Under the pieces are notes generated by a model that was not told the DNA's origin, made no database searches, and saw only the letters and a list, made by a program, of their open reading frames with translations. From Ciona savignyi (Eukaryota > Chordata > Ascidiacea > Phlebobranchia > Cionidae): a stretch of DNA of 64,000 nt. Below are positions 1 to 11,923 of this stretch, piece after piece. The stretch lies in contig CH001993.1 in assembly GCA_000149265.1 (NCBI GenBank), positions 2,068 to 66,067 on the forward strand, read 5' to 3'. How positions within the stretch are numbered: the stretch's first letter is position 1; each line of letters begins with the position of its first letter. The translations under genes and the position numbers were made by a program.

Positions 1-533
1 TGAAACCACCATGGTTGATGGTCTGTACTTTAATTTTGTGGGAATGAGTTTATGGCTTTAATAAATATTTTCTTTAGTTTAACAGCTTTCTCCAGTATGT
101 TCATATTTTATTAACACCTTTTTTAACATGACAACTTTAATGACTGTATGTTTTGAGGTTTTTTATAAATGTTCAGTATCTTTCTGTTCTTATGTTTTTC
201 ATATATATCAAAATGTCAATATTTCATGATGATAAATGAACTAAACTAAAATGAGTTCGTCTGAATGACTTTTGATGGCAAAACTGATTGGTAGAAAGTT
301 GGTTCTGTCTTGGGTAAGACACTCAGCCGACATCACTTACACCAAATGAAGAAATGGGTTAAACCATACTGATTGTCTCAATCATTACAACACACTGCAG
401 TAAATATGATAAACTGACGGTGAGTGTAAGTTAATCTTATGATTAGCATTGTAACATCCTTCAAATGAGCCTACACATCCAGAAGTATAAAACATAATTA
501 CAATAATGATAAGCATTAAAGAGCAATATTCAC

Positions 534-3500
534 CCAGTTGGTGCCAACTCCACAGGGCGATCACATGAAATGCAGTGGTAACTCTGGATCAATTGCTTCC
601 TGAACCCAGCAGCATCATCTCCATCTGTGTATCCTTCCTTGGCCGGTCGTTGTTCTAGAAGTTTCCTCATCGCTTTCAATCTGTGGAAGGTTTCATACAA
701 ATTATAAAATGCTTGAACAAGTTAAGCTTTCACTGTGTGTGTTTAAAAACAACAAAAACAATATAATTAAAAAAGTGTGTATTTTTTTGACGTTTTGGAC
801 ACATAACTTTTGACACCTTTGATTCAAAAGTAAATGGGAAAACAGAATGGTAACAAGATGGTGTTATAGCCGTAAATTGGTAGTCTTACTATTAAAAAGT
901 AAGTCTCTAATCACTGCGACTCTCAAATTTATCCATTATTCATTGTGTTGATTTTGCTATCAAGAAAGATGATTAAGTGAACAATTAACCCAACTGAGCA
1001 AACATCATAATTGGCACTGGCGTCTTTAGCTAACAAAATCATATTTGCTTTTAAAAAGTGTTGATAAAACACTTCATTAAATAATTTTAATCAACTGGTC
1101 ATCAGTAAACTAGATGGTTCAGTATAATATATAGGCCTAATGAGACAATGATTGGCTCATTTTATAAACCAGGAAGATCAGGGGATTAATGATTAAATTA
1201 GACGTTTTCTAACCATTACTTTAATTTTTTTACCACATTATAATTCTTTTAAATATCTCAGGATTATCAACATATAAGTCATGACCAATCTAGTGTAATT
1301 TTTTAATAAACATTTATTTTTCACTTTTTATGTGGGTTTAGCGGCCATGTCTAATTATACCGAAATTTTTTTTATTTATTGGTTTTTAAAAGTGTTCTAA
1401 CGACTGTCGTTTTGCCTTTTTTCCGTTTTCCAAATTTTTATCAAAGGGCTGCTTCATGTTTTCATAGTGGAAACAAAAAATAAACTAAAGTAAATTTATA
1501 TTTCTATAGAAATGTAGGTATGACGGTATTAAAAAATATTTTTGATTTCCACTTAAAATGCTTACTGATGTAACCCACCTATTTTCTAAATGTTGTTTTA
1601 ACGACTCCAACTCCATTCGATCCAATTTACCGTCGACATCCGATGATATTTTGTTTATTGCTCGCTGCCAGTCATTTCCCTGGTGGTACAAACTATATTT
1701 AGATACCGTGTATTTGCATAAGGGTGCTGCTACATGTGTTAGGAATGTGATTAAAGAGATAGCAGTTCCACTGCCAAAGATATATGTAAAAAGGTCATTC
1801 ACCTAACCGTAGCTTGTATGTGTATCAATCCAAGTCAGAACATTGGGTTACTTTTTTGAATTGAATCATCAATCATCAGTTCAAGAATTTAAGATTTTTA
1901 AATTATTGTTTGGATAACAGAAGCATACTTCTGTAAACTAAGGGTGTATGACAAATAAAGAACCTGTCAACAACGGCGATATTTGGGTTGCTATTTTTGT
2001 AATTTTATTATCGAACATTCAACGTTACTGGGCCAGTAATCCATCCTCACATTTTAATAATTTCCCCCAATGCAAACTGAAACCTTTTTATAAATCCACA
2101 TAGCTTTAACTGCGCAAACATTTGCCTCTGTTACAACTGATATGAAGTGCCAAATGAAATTTAGACAACTAGAATGTTGTAACAATTCGGAAAAAATGAC
2201 ATGAATGCTTTTCGGGAAAACAATTTTGTCATCCAACATAGTAAAGCAGTTGTACGGAACAAAAGCATTGTTTTAAGAAATTGGGTTGTTTAAATTTTGA
2301 AATAAGACTTACTAATTACTACCTGGGAATGACACACCAAATAAATCTAGTTATCCATTTAAAGGTAATAATGATAAAAGTGAATTGCTTTGATTTGAGG
2401 GAATAAGATTCACTAAGCAAAAAACATGAAGCCAGAATTTTAAGTTTTATTTTAAAGAAACCACTGGAAAATACTTCTGTTGTCAATACGATAAAAAATA
2501 GTGTTCCGGCTTTTTTTTTGCTCAGAATATTTTGTAATACCAAACATTATGCTGCGGAGTATTTTAAAATATATTTACAAACACCTCAATACAAAACTAC
2601 AATATCAGCAGGCAGTTTAAAATTTAACTGGTGCAACTAAAAAGAAACCAACCCATTACTTAGCCAACATTTAAACACTATAAACAACACTATTTGGTAT
2701 TTTTCTTATTGTATTGGGCTTTCTAATAAAATCCACCAAACCTGTCCGATTATTTTTTCCAGCATTTCATCAAGATTCCTGGTGATTTCTGTGGTGGTCG
2801 TATCAAAGTCAGATCTGCTAACTTTCGTCGCTAAGGACCGCTTGTCTGCTTTCTGTTTGTTGAAGATAACAATATTTACCACCGAATTTTTTACATGCCA
2901 ATATTAACTACTCAAAAAACAAGGACATAATTAAAGAATCCATGAAAAAAATTCCAGAAATGATTGGAACAATAAAAAGGAGGGCAGACGTCAAATAAAA
3001 CTATCACGTAGGAATGTGGTACTTTACCAGTTACTTAGTGCTCGCAACATCTAAAAGCAATGTGGCTGGGAAATTCATGAGTTTAAATTGATAAGAGTTG
3101 GTTTACATAGTAAGCAAGCCTTTTAAAATTGGGTGAACATAAGTTTATTAATAAAACTAATATTGCATTCAGGTTATTGACATTTTTATAGGAGCAAAAG
3201 TTTAGGGTGGAATTGTTACTTAAAAAAGTTTTCCTTACCACATCAATTTCCATTTTAACATTTTCTTTGTCAGCTTTCTTTTCTTCAAGTTTTTCAACAT
3301 ATCCGTAAAGTGACTGAAACAATAAAATCTTTGTTTCAACACTGTTTTTGAAGACATAGTATTAAAATTGTTATTTTGATTAAGTTTACTGGTTGTAAAA
3401 TTACAATTCAAACACATAGCAGCATGCTATTGTTTATATGATAGAGCCTAAGAAATATAGACAGTTAAACAAAAAGTTCAAAAGCGACAATAGTTAGTCA

Positions 3501-6500
3501 TAGAAAGATATTAAAAACATTTAAACAAAAAAGAATTACATTGCACATTGGATTGATAAAAACAAATTAAATATAAAAAAATAAAAGATTGTTTGTATCC
3601 AATTTAAATAGTCTCATTTTTACAAACCAGAGATATTAAAGTAGTTGCAAAAAAGAATGTGTAATATAGACAAAGATCACATCATATGTATAAAAGATAT
3701 ATTTCACCATTACACCATCATCAGTGTCTTATACAAATATAATTCAAATGGACAACTTAAAAATTTAGAATACGCCAATAAATACTCACGTCAATATGCT
3801 TCTGCTTGACAGCATGCTCATCTATGGCGGAATGTACAAGTCGTCCCAACTTTTCCATCTCAGCTTGTAGATTCAACATCGCATTTTGTATGTTGGTGAT
3901 AGTTGTTGCATCCTGCAAACATGGGAAATCAGATCCGTTAACATCTTTCCATAAATTATATCGGAGACTAAAATCTGCAGGTTCTCGGTTCAATACCAGC
4001 CCTACCCAGCATTCTGTATGGTTGGGTTAAAGGCACTTAGCATGTATTGCAGTGATTTAGTAGATTTATATGGATGTACAGCAATGTACTATTTGCTAAA
4101 TATAGCAAAACAGCTTTGGCAATTCTGAAGAATATCTGTTAGCATAGTAACTATTATTCAACATTTTGGATTTTATTAGACATAATAAACAGTAGGAATA
4201 TATAAATTTTAAAGTTCCGGAGATTTATAATCATTTTAACAATAACAAAAAAAACAATAACAATTCCAGTTAAGTCCAATTTTGTTTTAAAAGTAAGCTC
4301 TAATATAACCTGGTGTTTAAGTGTGCTTCGTTTTGGCGTAATGACTGGAATTTCCATCATATCCTTGCTCTTGCTTTGCTTTGGTGAGGGAGTGGACATG
4401 CTACGTGCCAGGGCTCCCTGGCTTTCCTGCAGTGCATCTGTCTGCTTTTTCAAGTCCTTCAACTGCCTAACAAGATCGCTAAGAGACGATTTTATTTCTT
4501 TGTTTGAACTGTCCAAAGCACTATCAGCCTCTTGTAGCTCCCTGGGTGGTAAAATATATTGTTTCATTTCCTTTCAAAGCTGCATGCAGAACAACATTTA
4601 CTGCCGCACAATATATTTGATGATACCAGATGGTACACCTGCCTGAATTCTTAACTTTTTGGTTTTTACCATGAAGTCTTCATCACATGCCCCCTAACAA
4701 CAACAATAGAAACTATGCTAAACATGCTGAAAAATTTTATCAAACTTTAATTCACTCTAATGGCATTGGGTATGAGGGGAAATTTTTAATTTATTTATTT
4801 TAGTTATATCTGCCTCTAAGAATAACCATTAATTTTTATCTATCTTTGATTTGCTTGTACCGGATAACATGACTTAGATATCTGTTAATATGAGCAGACC
4901 ATAACAGCTACGACCATAGTGGCATGCTGCTTAATATACAACTACAACTATTTTACCAACTTTTAAACACAAAGTCGGGCAGACCAGTGAGTGTTTGATG
5001 AAATAAGTTTTTTTTGAGACTCATCCTTACTTTACATGACTGCCTAGCTTGTGACCGAGTCTCTGACATGCTATCTCTATCTATCTATATCTCTATCTTC
5101 TGACATGCTATCTCTATCTTATTTTACCAATTTTTAATACAAAGTCGGGCAGACCAGCGGGTGTTTGATAAAATTAGATTTTTGGAGATCCTTACTTTAC
5201 ATGACTGCCTAGTTTGTGACCGAGTCTCTGACATGCTATCTCTATCTTCCTTATATCAACGGCTGACAACCCTCCAGAGGATTCGTATCCTGAGCTTTCT
5301 CCATCTGTGCGACTATCTCTGCCCATTGAGAGCATTGAATCAATGTTGTCTTGCTGGTTCCTCAAAAGATCATCAATCTAACAATAAACTGTTGGTAGGA
5401 TTGCTCAAATCGCAAAAAAAAGGTTTGTGTAAAAACGTGTTTAATTTGAATAAAAAATTACATAGGGTCTGTGAACACGCAGTGCTCACAGCCTGAGTTC
5501 AAACTCATAACCAGACTCTCTAACTACTATTAGGGCATGCTTTATTAGTGAAAAAGGTGGTATTCTTTCTGCATACTATGTACACCGTATGTGTCCGCAT
5601 CACCTACCACTTAAACAGATATTTTAAGTGTTTTATGTTTTTTTAATTTTATTCGTAACCTATCACAGTGGGTACCCTTTCCTTATCTTTTTCCAAGAAT
5701 GCCAACGCTTCTTTCAGTTTCTCAAGTTGGTCCAATAGGTCATCAGGTATGGCTTGGCCTTGGGCTATAAATATCAAAAAGTATATTTTATTTTACAACC
5801 GTTAAAATACAGTACTTTAAACTTTCTTCAAAACAGAATATTTATTAAATCAAAAAAATAAGCTAAAAAGGCAAAAATTTATTTTTTATAGCGTGTTATG
5901 ATTATGTAGTAATAAAAAGTTTGTGAAAATAAAATCAAAAGCTACAGTAAAACCCAGAAAGTATGAAACAACAACATTGAAATACTTACACAATCCATCG
6001 AGATCGCTCTTATCAGCTTTCGTAGGCATGATTTCCTTAAATACAAAATCAAAGTCAATTTCAGAACATTTCAAAGTCAACCACAAGTCGTAAAGTTTTA
6101 TATTGTTAGTTTTACCTCCATCTCAACGACCCGCCCGTCAAGTTCAGTGTGTCTCTCATTCAAAGCCCCGATTCTCTCTAACATGTCGGTAGCCTGAAAC
6201 AGCAAAGGGTTAATACACACTGTGGCTGATTTTAGCACCATGCCAAAACAAACTCGTAAATTTTTCGAGTTGAAAGACAGTTAAAAGGAAACAATGCAAC
6301 CCGGGGTATGAAAGACAATTTCTGGCTAATTTTGTTTTTATTCTTAAATTAAATGGAAAATAAAAAACATATCTCTAACTTTAAGATTTTTACCTGCGGG
6401 AATCGTTCTTTAGCTGAGCTGAGTCTAGAACTCGTGGGCCGTGACCGTGGTTGACTTTCCAATTCCTCTTCAATGTCATCCTGCATTTATGGAAGGGGTG

Positions 6501-7812
6501 AATACTGGCGGGAGGGGGGTTACAAGAATAGGCAAAGTAGAATTTTGGTTTCTTACTATTAGACCCATACACAATACCATGATATTTTATCGATATGTTT
6601 AAACTTTTAGATTGTTGGTTACCTTTTGCCTTTGGAGATCCTCTATTTTCTTCATATGCTGGCTCAAAGCCTCTTCCAATACCGGCCAAGTGATGTAAGT
6701 TTCAAATTCACTCGGATCAGGATATTTGTTCAACTTGGCGTTAAGTGCGTCCTGTTACCAAAGAAAATTGGCTTTTATTGACCATGTACGAAAAAAGTTT
6801 GAAGGTAAATGTTAAAATCATGGCCGTCTTTGCAACTCTATACTATTTTATATTGGTTTCTGTTGCTCTTAATACAAAGCAATGTTTAAATTGAAAGATT
6901 AATTTAGTTTTAGTCTACAGTGGAGCATATTATTGTACTGACAAAGTAAACGTTTTTTTCTTAATCAGTTGGGCATTTTCAGAATCAACACATATACATA
7001 GCTGTGATTATTTATAAATATTTGTTTCGTTTATAATCTATAAGCAACTATTTTTTTTAAAAAAGAGAAAAAAACATGACTACTTGTGAATTAAAGGCAC
7101 AGGGAATTTAAAATCAACTAAGGAATAAATTAAGAGCTGACAATTCAATTGCTTAATATAGAACTCACAATTTGGCGTTGTAGATCATTTATCCTTCCCT
7201 CATACTCCTCAACTGAGTCCAACCTTGACTTGATGGAGCTTAAGTCACCACGCTGTAAAGTAGTTAATCAGATATACTGCAGTGTATGAACTTAGCCAGT
7301 GCATAAAGCTAAATTGTAGATATTAAAATGTTTAAGTTGTGACACAGCTTGATTACATTGGGTTTTATCCAAGGGTATATATTTATGTCCATTTTAGGCA
7401 AGGTGACACTTTGTAATACTTACTAGCATACAAAAATTACAAGGTAAGCCAGGTATAATTTTATGCACAATAAAACAAAACCCTATTTTGGCATTATTAT
7501 TCTGTTTACTCTGGCTGTTTGATTGTATATTTTGAGTAAAAGTAAGCTAATAATAGTCAATTTATCTCATATAAAGGGTAACAAAAAGTAGGGTAATGGT
7601 TTTTGATGGCCAAGTGAAGTAAACGATGGTAAAAGTAAGTGAGGAGCACATTTAAAATCGTCTTCAATATTATTTAGTACAAGGTCATGTGTGAAAAAAA
7701 ATGTATTTAAGCACAATATGTAATTTGTGGTAAATTATATAATAATATAATACGCAATAATTTTTTTATATTTACTATGCAAAGTTATCTTTATGTATAA
7801 AAAATACATAAG

Positions 7813-7860
<48 letters not shown>

Positions 7861-10800
7861 TAATATATATTATCACATGGTAAGAAAACAACGATTAGTC
7901 CAAAATGATTGATAATAAAAAGGCTTTGTAAATATAGGGAGAATTGCATTGGAATTAAATGATAGTTCCGTGGGGTTTAATTTAAATGCCGGTCTGTGGT
8001 AAGGACTTGTCAAGTATGTTGTATGAATTCCCTGGTTAAATAGCAACGGCTTTTCTTAAAGATATTCCAATTTGGAATCTCCTCACCCATCCCTACCAAA
8101 CTCACAAGCTTTTATAGAAGAGTTTGACAAACGGGATTTAAAGTCTATTGTCCAGTCCTTAATAAGAGATACCAAACCAACTATTCTTTGTCACAGCACC
8201 ACTCCACCATAGCTGAGCGAATTCAATAAGATGACTACCCCTTTACATTGTTAAATCACTTTAAAGGGTCTGAAGCTTAAGCCTGAAAACTCTTTCAGAC
8301 AATAGCCAGACATAAGGAACTTGTGGAATCTGTACACACAGATTTCATGTATGAGAAATAAATTAAGAATGACACCATTAAACACCATGAATAGCTTTGT
8401 TAAACTCAATAAGTAAACATTTAACGACCTTAAACTACCAGCCACATAGGGTTTTACATCAATCATCTGATTAAATATGGAAAGACAGTACTCTATCACT
8501 ATTACACAAAGCAAGACAAACTCAAGGTTAAAAACACGCCATGATGCATAACTGTTTCATTTAGCTAATTTTTTTATTATTAAAAAACGGGAAATAAAAG
8601 ATGTATATTTTAATGCGTCAGTCCCTTCTTTACACAATGTATCCACTTTTAATTCATGTTAATAACTTTTACTTCATGTTAATAACTTTTACTTCATGTT
8701 AATAATTTTTAATTTTTTTCACAACATTCATAAACATTTTTCAGAAACTTTTCAGGAAATTTTAATCAACTAAAGGTATAAAAACAAAATATCAGCGTAT
8801 ATGAAAAATTTGTCATTAAGTTGAACAGGTGTCAAAACACAGCAGGATTTACTTGATTACTACTTTAACCAGCATCAATCGAAATTATCCCAATATATTG
8901 AAAACTTTAAATCACCTGATTGTTAAACTTATTCATGTCATTCCCCATTTCAGTTTGTCTTTCTTTCAGATCATGAATTTCTTTCAGCAGGGCATCAATT
9001 AGAGAGAGTGCCTGTGCACAAACAAGAAAACATTAAAACGAACAAACAACTTCAGGTTGTATTTACATAAGAGATAAGAACTAAATGTGTTTCATTTTTC
9101 AATGGAGTAATATGATGTTTATATCCAAGTTAGTATCAAAGGTCAAGAATTAAATGTAACATTAAAGGATAACAAAGTATATGAATTCTGCATTTTATCC
9201 CATGAAAACCATGCTATTCCAGGGGGTAGTATCATAAAACACATCGTAAAACTAAAACATTGTGACGTTTAAATAACAATGTAAACATGCATCGTTGAAT
9301 CGTAAAACATTATTCTGTTTTATAAATATGTAGACATTGATTTTGATATAACCAACATATAATCTTTAACTCGTCTGGTAAAAAAGTCTTACCAAAAAAC
9401 ATTAAGTCAGAATAATTAATTTCATCATAATGAGACATTTCGGAAAAAAAACAATTGCATTATTAATGAGTAAAGACTATTTTACAAGTGGATTAGAGGT
9501 TAATCTTAAAAATGCAACAGTAAAAATTAAATTTAAAGATTTTTACATCGTGGTTTCAGTCCGTACCTTTGATATCCCAGTTTCATTAGTTTCCACTTGT
9601 TTTTGCATTTGTAGATGTTGCCAGACATCAGCGGCAGCGTTGATGGCTGTACCAGACCTATTGATACAAATCAATGGGGCTTGAATAGTCAAGTACACTT
9701 AGGGGTGTTTGTACAATGTATAGTTTATACTTCTATGCTCACTTGAAGCACCGTCTGGCAACATTTTGAAACAACTGTTTTGAATCGGGGGATTTTTTAA
9801 GATGACAAAAACTTTTTGATACATGTGTAAAAAATACAGGACAAAATGGTAACATTTTTGTAAAATATTAATCTTATTTTGAAAGCAGTGAAACTGAGCT
9901 TAGTTAAAAATTTACCGGTACTTCAATTTTGAAAACACTGCCTTTGAAAATAAGAGGAAAAATGTTTGTTATTTTGTCTTATTTGACTGAATTTGTCCAA
10001 CATCTGGGTGACAACAATGAGACGTAACAGTACACGAACTTAAGTTAAAGCCTTATGTACATTAATTATGTACAATCTGTTTCCTTAATTTCAAAATCTT
10101 ACTTTGATTTTTCTATGATATCATTGTCTGTGGGCAGTTGACTGAGAACTTCAAGTCTATTTTCCATTTGGGAGACTTTCTTGTCCAAAAGTTCCATGGA
10201 ATCGTGTTTTGATAACTGGCAGATGATCTAAAGATTTTTCAAGTTTGTTATTACATTCTATAAGAGCCAATTGTAGTTAAATGTACAAGTCTTAAAGAGG
10301 TATACATATATTGCATACATTTAAATAAAAGCGCTCTTTTCATCCATTTCGCTACCGGTACATGACTGTTAATTTTAAAACAGTTATCTAGCGGAAAAGT
10401 ATGCAAAATTTTTGTTTTAATAATTATATTGGCATTATTACTTTTAATCAAGTTTTTGCTTAAATTGTATATTTCCTTAAAAAAACAGCAGAATTGAATT
10501 AAATCTAACCTGAGTTGACTTGAGTGATCACATTTTGAAGGTCTAGTCTTGTTAAAATGCTTCCCAGCAAAGTATGAAGAATGTTGAAATTGACAGCCCC
10601 AATCTGTAAAGGAAATTATTTAAATTTAAAAATTAGAAACAAATTACAATTTTTTTAAAACTTAAAAATTATTTAAAAATTAAAAAACAAAAATCATGAT
10701 TATACTTTACGAAAAAATCCAAAAGTTAAATCAGGATTTGATTAATCATGACAGAAAAGCGATCATTAAATATTTATTTACCTCAGGGGTTCCTAATGAT

Positions 10801-10889
10801 AAATCCAACAATTCCGTGAGGGTTTTCTCTGTTTGGTGAGATGACACATTGTCATCGGAAGCAGCAGAAGTTGTCAGTGAAATTGACAT
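534..10889 (-). CDS. DUF4795 coiled-coil protein (C16orf96/QRICH2-like), 3' partial, about 19 exons
   Basis: Exons in transcript order: 10782-10889, 10510-10603, 10103-10227, 9567-9657, 8916-9011, 7169-7252, 6623-6751, 6394-6480, 6116-6193, 5990-6035, 5676-5764, 5196-5377, 4670-4693 (weak 24-nt exon), 4310-4541, 3790-3912, 3239-3313, 2742-2852, 1579-1679, 534-680. All have GT-AG ends and phases agree, except between the second and third exons, where the best donor leaves phase 1 and the acceptor needs phase 0. The protein starts MSISLTTS, is mostly heptad-rich coiled coil, and ends here with the family's typical C-terminal region: KADKRSLATKVSR, then DWQRAINKISS, then CISCDRPVEL. About 670 residues are visible; the last visible exon ends in phase 2, so the gene continues off the left edge. 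Vertebrate QRICH2 acts in sperm flagella. No Gln-rich N-terminal part is seen, so C16orf96 is the closer match in layout. Family call is firm; orthology is inference. Confidence 0.82.
4951..5251. repeat. tandem duplication covering the 3' end of a coding exon and its donor
   Basis: A block of roughly 130-170 bp occurs twice in direct orientation (4951-5121 and 5122-5251), with the shared run caaagtcgggcagaccag and later gaccgagtctctgacatgct. On the minus strand it holds the last codons and 5' splice site of the exon at 5196-5377. Copy 1 lies downstream in the intron and carries its own donor but no matching acceptor, so it is probably an inert exon fragment. Short tatc-rich runs at the junction suggest slippage or unequal exchange. 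Confidence 0.75.
7811..7875. repeat. (TA)n microsatellite
   Basis: An almost pure TA run inside the 1.66-kb intron between the exons at 7169-7252 and 8916-9011. No coding signal is seen elsewhere in this intron. Confidence 0.9.
8653..8714. repeat. three tandem 20-bp units
   Basis: The unit ttcatgttaataacttttac is present about three times head to tail, the last copy slightly altered. It lies in the same long intron as the TA run. Confidence 0.85.
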
Positions 10890-11923
10890 CTACAAGTAAA
10901 ATTGTTACAACTCCAAAGATTAAAATTTATGTAAACTGGGTTGCTTTAACCTTGTCAGCTTAAAGGGTATATAATAATAATGAGTACTTTAAAACTAGCT
11001 CTGGGTAAATTATTGTAACACTGCACATTTCACATACTGTAATAAAAATATGATGTGTATATATATATACAGATATAGGTACCGGTATGGTAATGCACAC
11101 GAGAAGTAGGGCTTTGATATATTAAACTAGGCAGATTATGATAAGGCTGTATATAACTATTGTACTAACTGCTATATATATTTTTGTTGTATATTTAATT
11201 GTTAAGTTTAATATTTTCTTACTTTGCTGGCAGTTAATATTGTCAAGATGAAAGTAAAACTATTTTGATTCAGATGAGTTTAACCGTTCACTCTCTGCAG
11301 TTAACGCTTCATTCTCTCTTCATCTGAAGGACTGGCATGAAATATAATCAGTTAGATGGCACCGCGCCGCTTTCTTCAATAAACCAAACCGGTCGTGACT
11401 GCAAGCCAACTTCTTTAGAAGTGGTGCACTAGCGGATGAATATATAAAATTGAACTTGTAAAATCAAATCTTACCTTAAAATTATCGCCGAAAACCGTTA
11501 TATTACGTTTTTATTGTATTCAAACCTGTATTTCAGTATTTTTTGGTAACTTTTCCAAGCAAAATATTGCTATTAAATCGTTTAAAACTTGCACAAAGCG
11601 GGTTACTAAGCAACAGAGTGAAGCTGAATATATTGTAACGTCATAATCATAGTAAAGGGGAATTCCCATTGTAGGAACATTTTCAGTGTGTTTCCATGTT
11701 CGTAATTTTCATGGATGACTAAGCCTGCTTATTTAGATCAGCAGCTGTTTTACGTTTATTATTTGTAATAAAACCGGTTTATTTAAATTAAAAATTCGGT
11801 CGTGCCATTTTGGATTTCATGAATTACATTGTTTTTGCAACAGTCGAGCTAATGGAATTTATTTAGGCTTTTTAGGTAGCTAAGCTACAGTACTTGTAAG
11901 TTGTAATTCGTTGAAACCCCACC
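10890..11923. promoter_or_regulatory. divergent promoter interval with 5' UTR exons of the minus-strand gene
   Basis: About 1 kb separates the first coding exon of the DUF4795 gene (-) from the start codon of the GSTCD-like gene (+). On the minus strand two good donors can be read: GTAAGA ending an exon at 11223, and GTAAGAT ending an exon at 11475. Either could be a 5' UTR exon spliced to the acceptor directly before the start codon at 10889. No TATA box stands out; the start sites are not resolved. Confidence 0.5.

Noticed and set aside
300..420. Possible very old SINE copy (cttgggtaagacactcagcc ... acaacacactgcagt)
   Set aside because: Only scattered matches to the SINE body; too degenerate to call with confidence.
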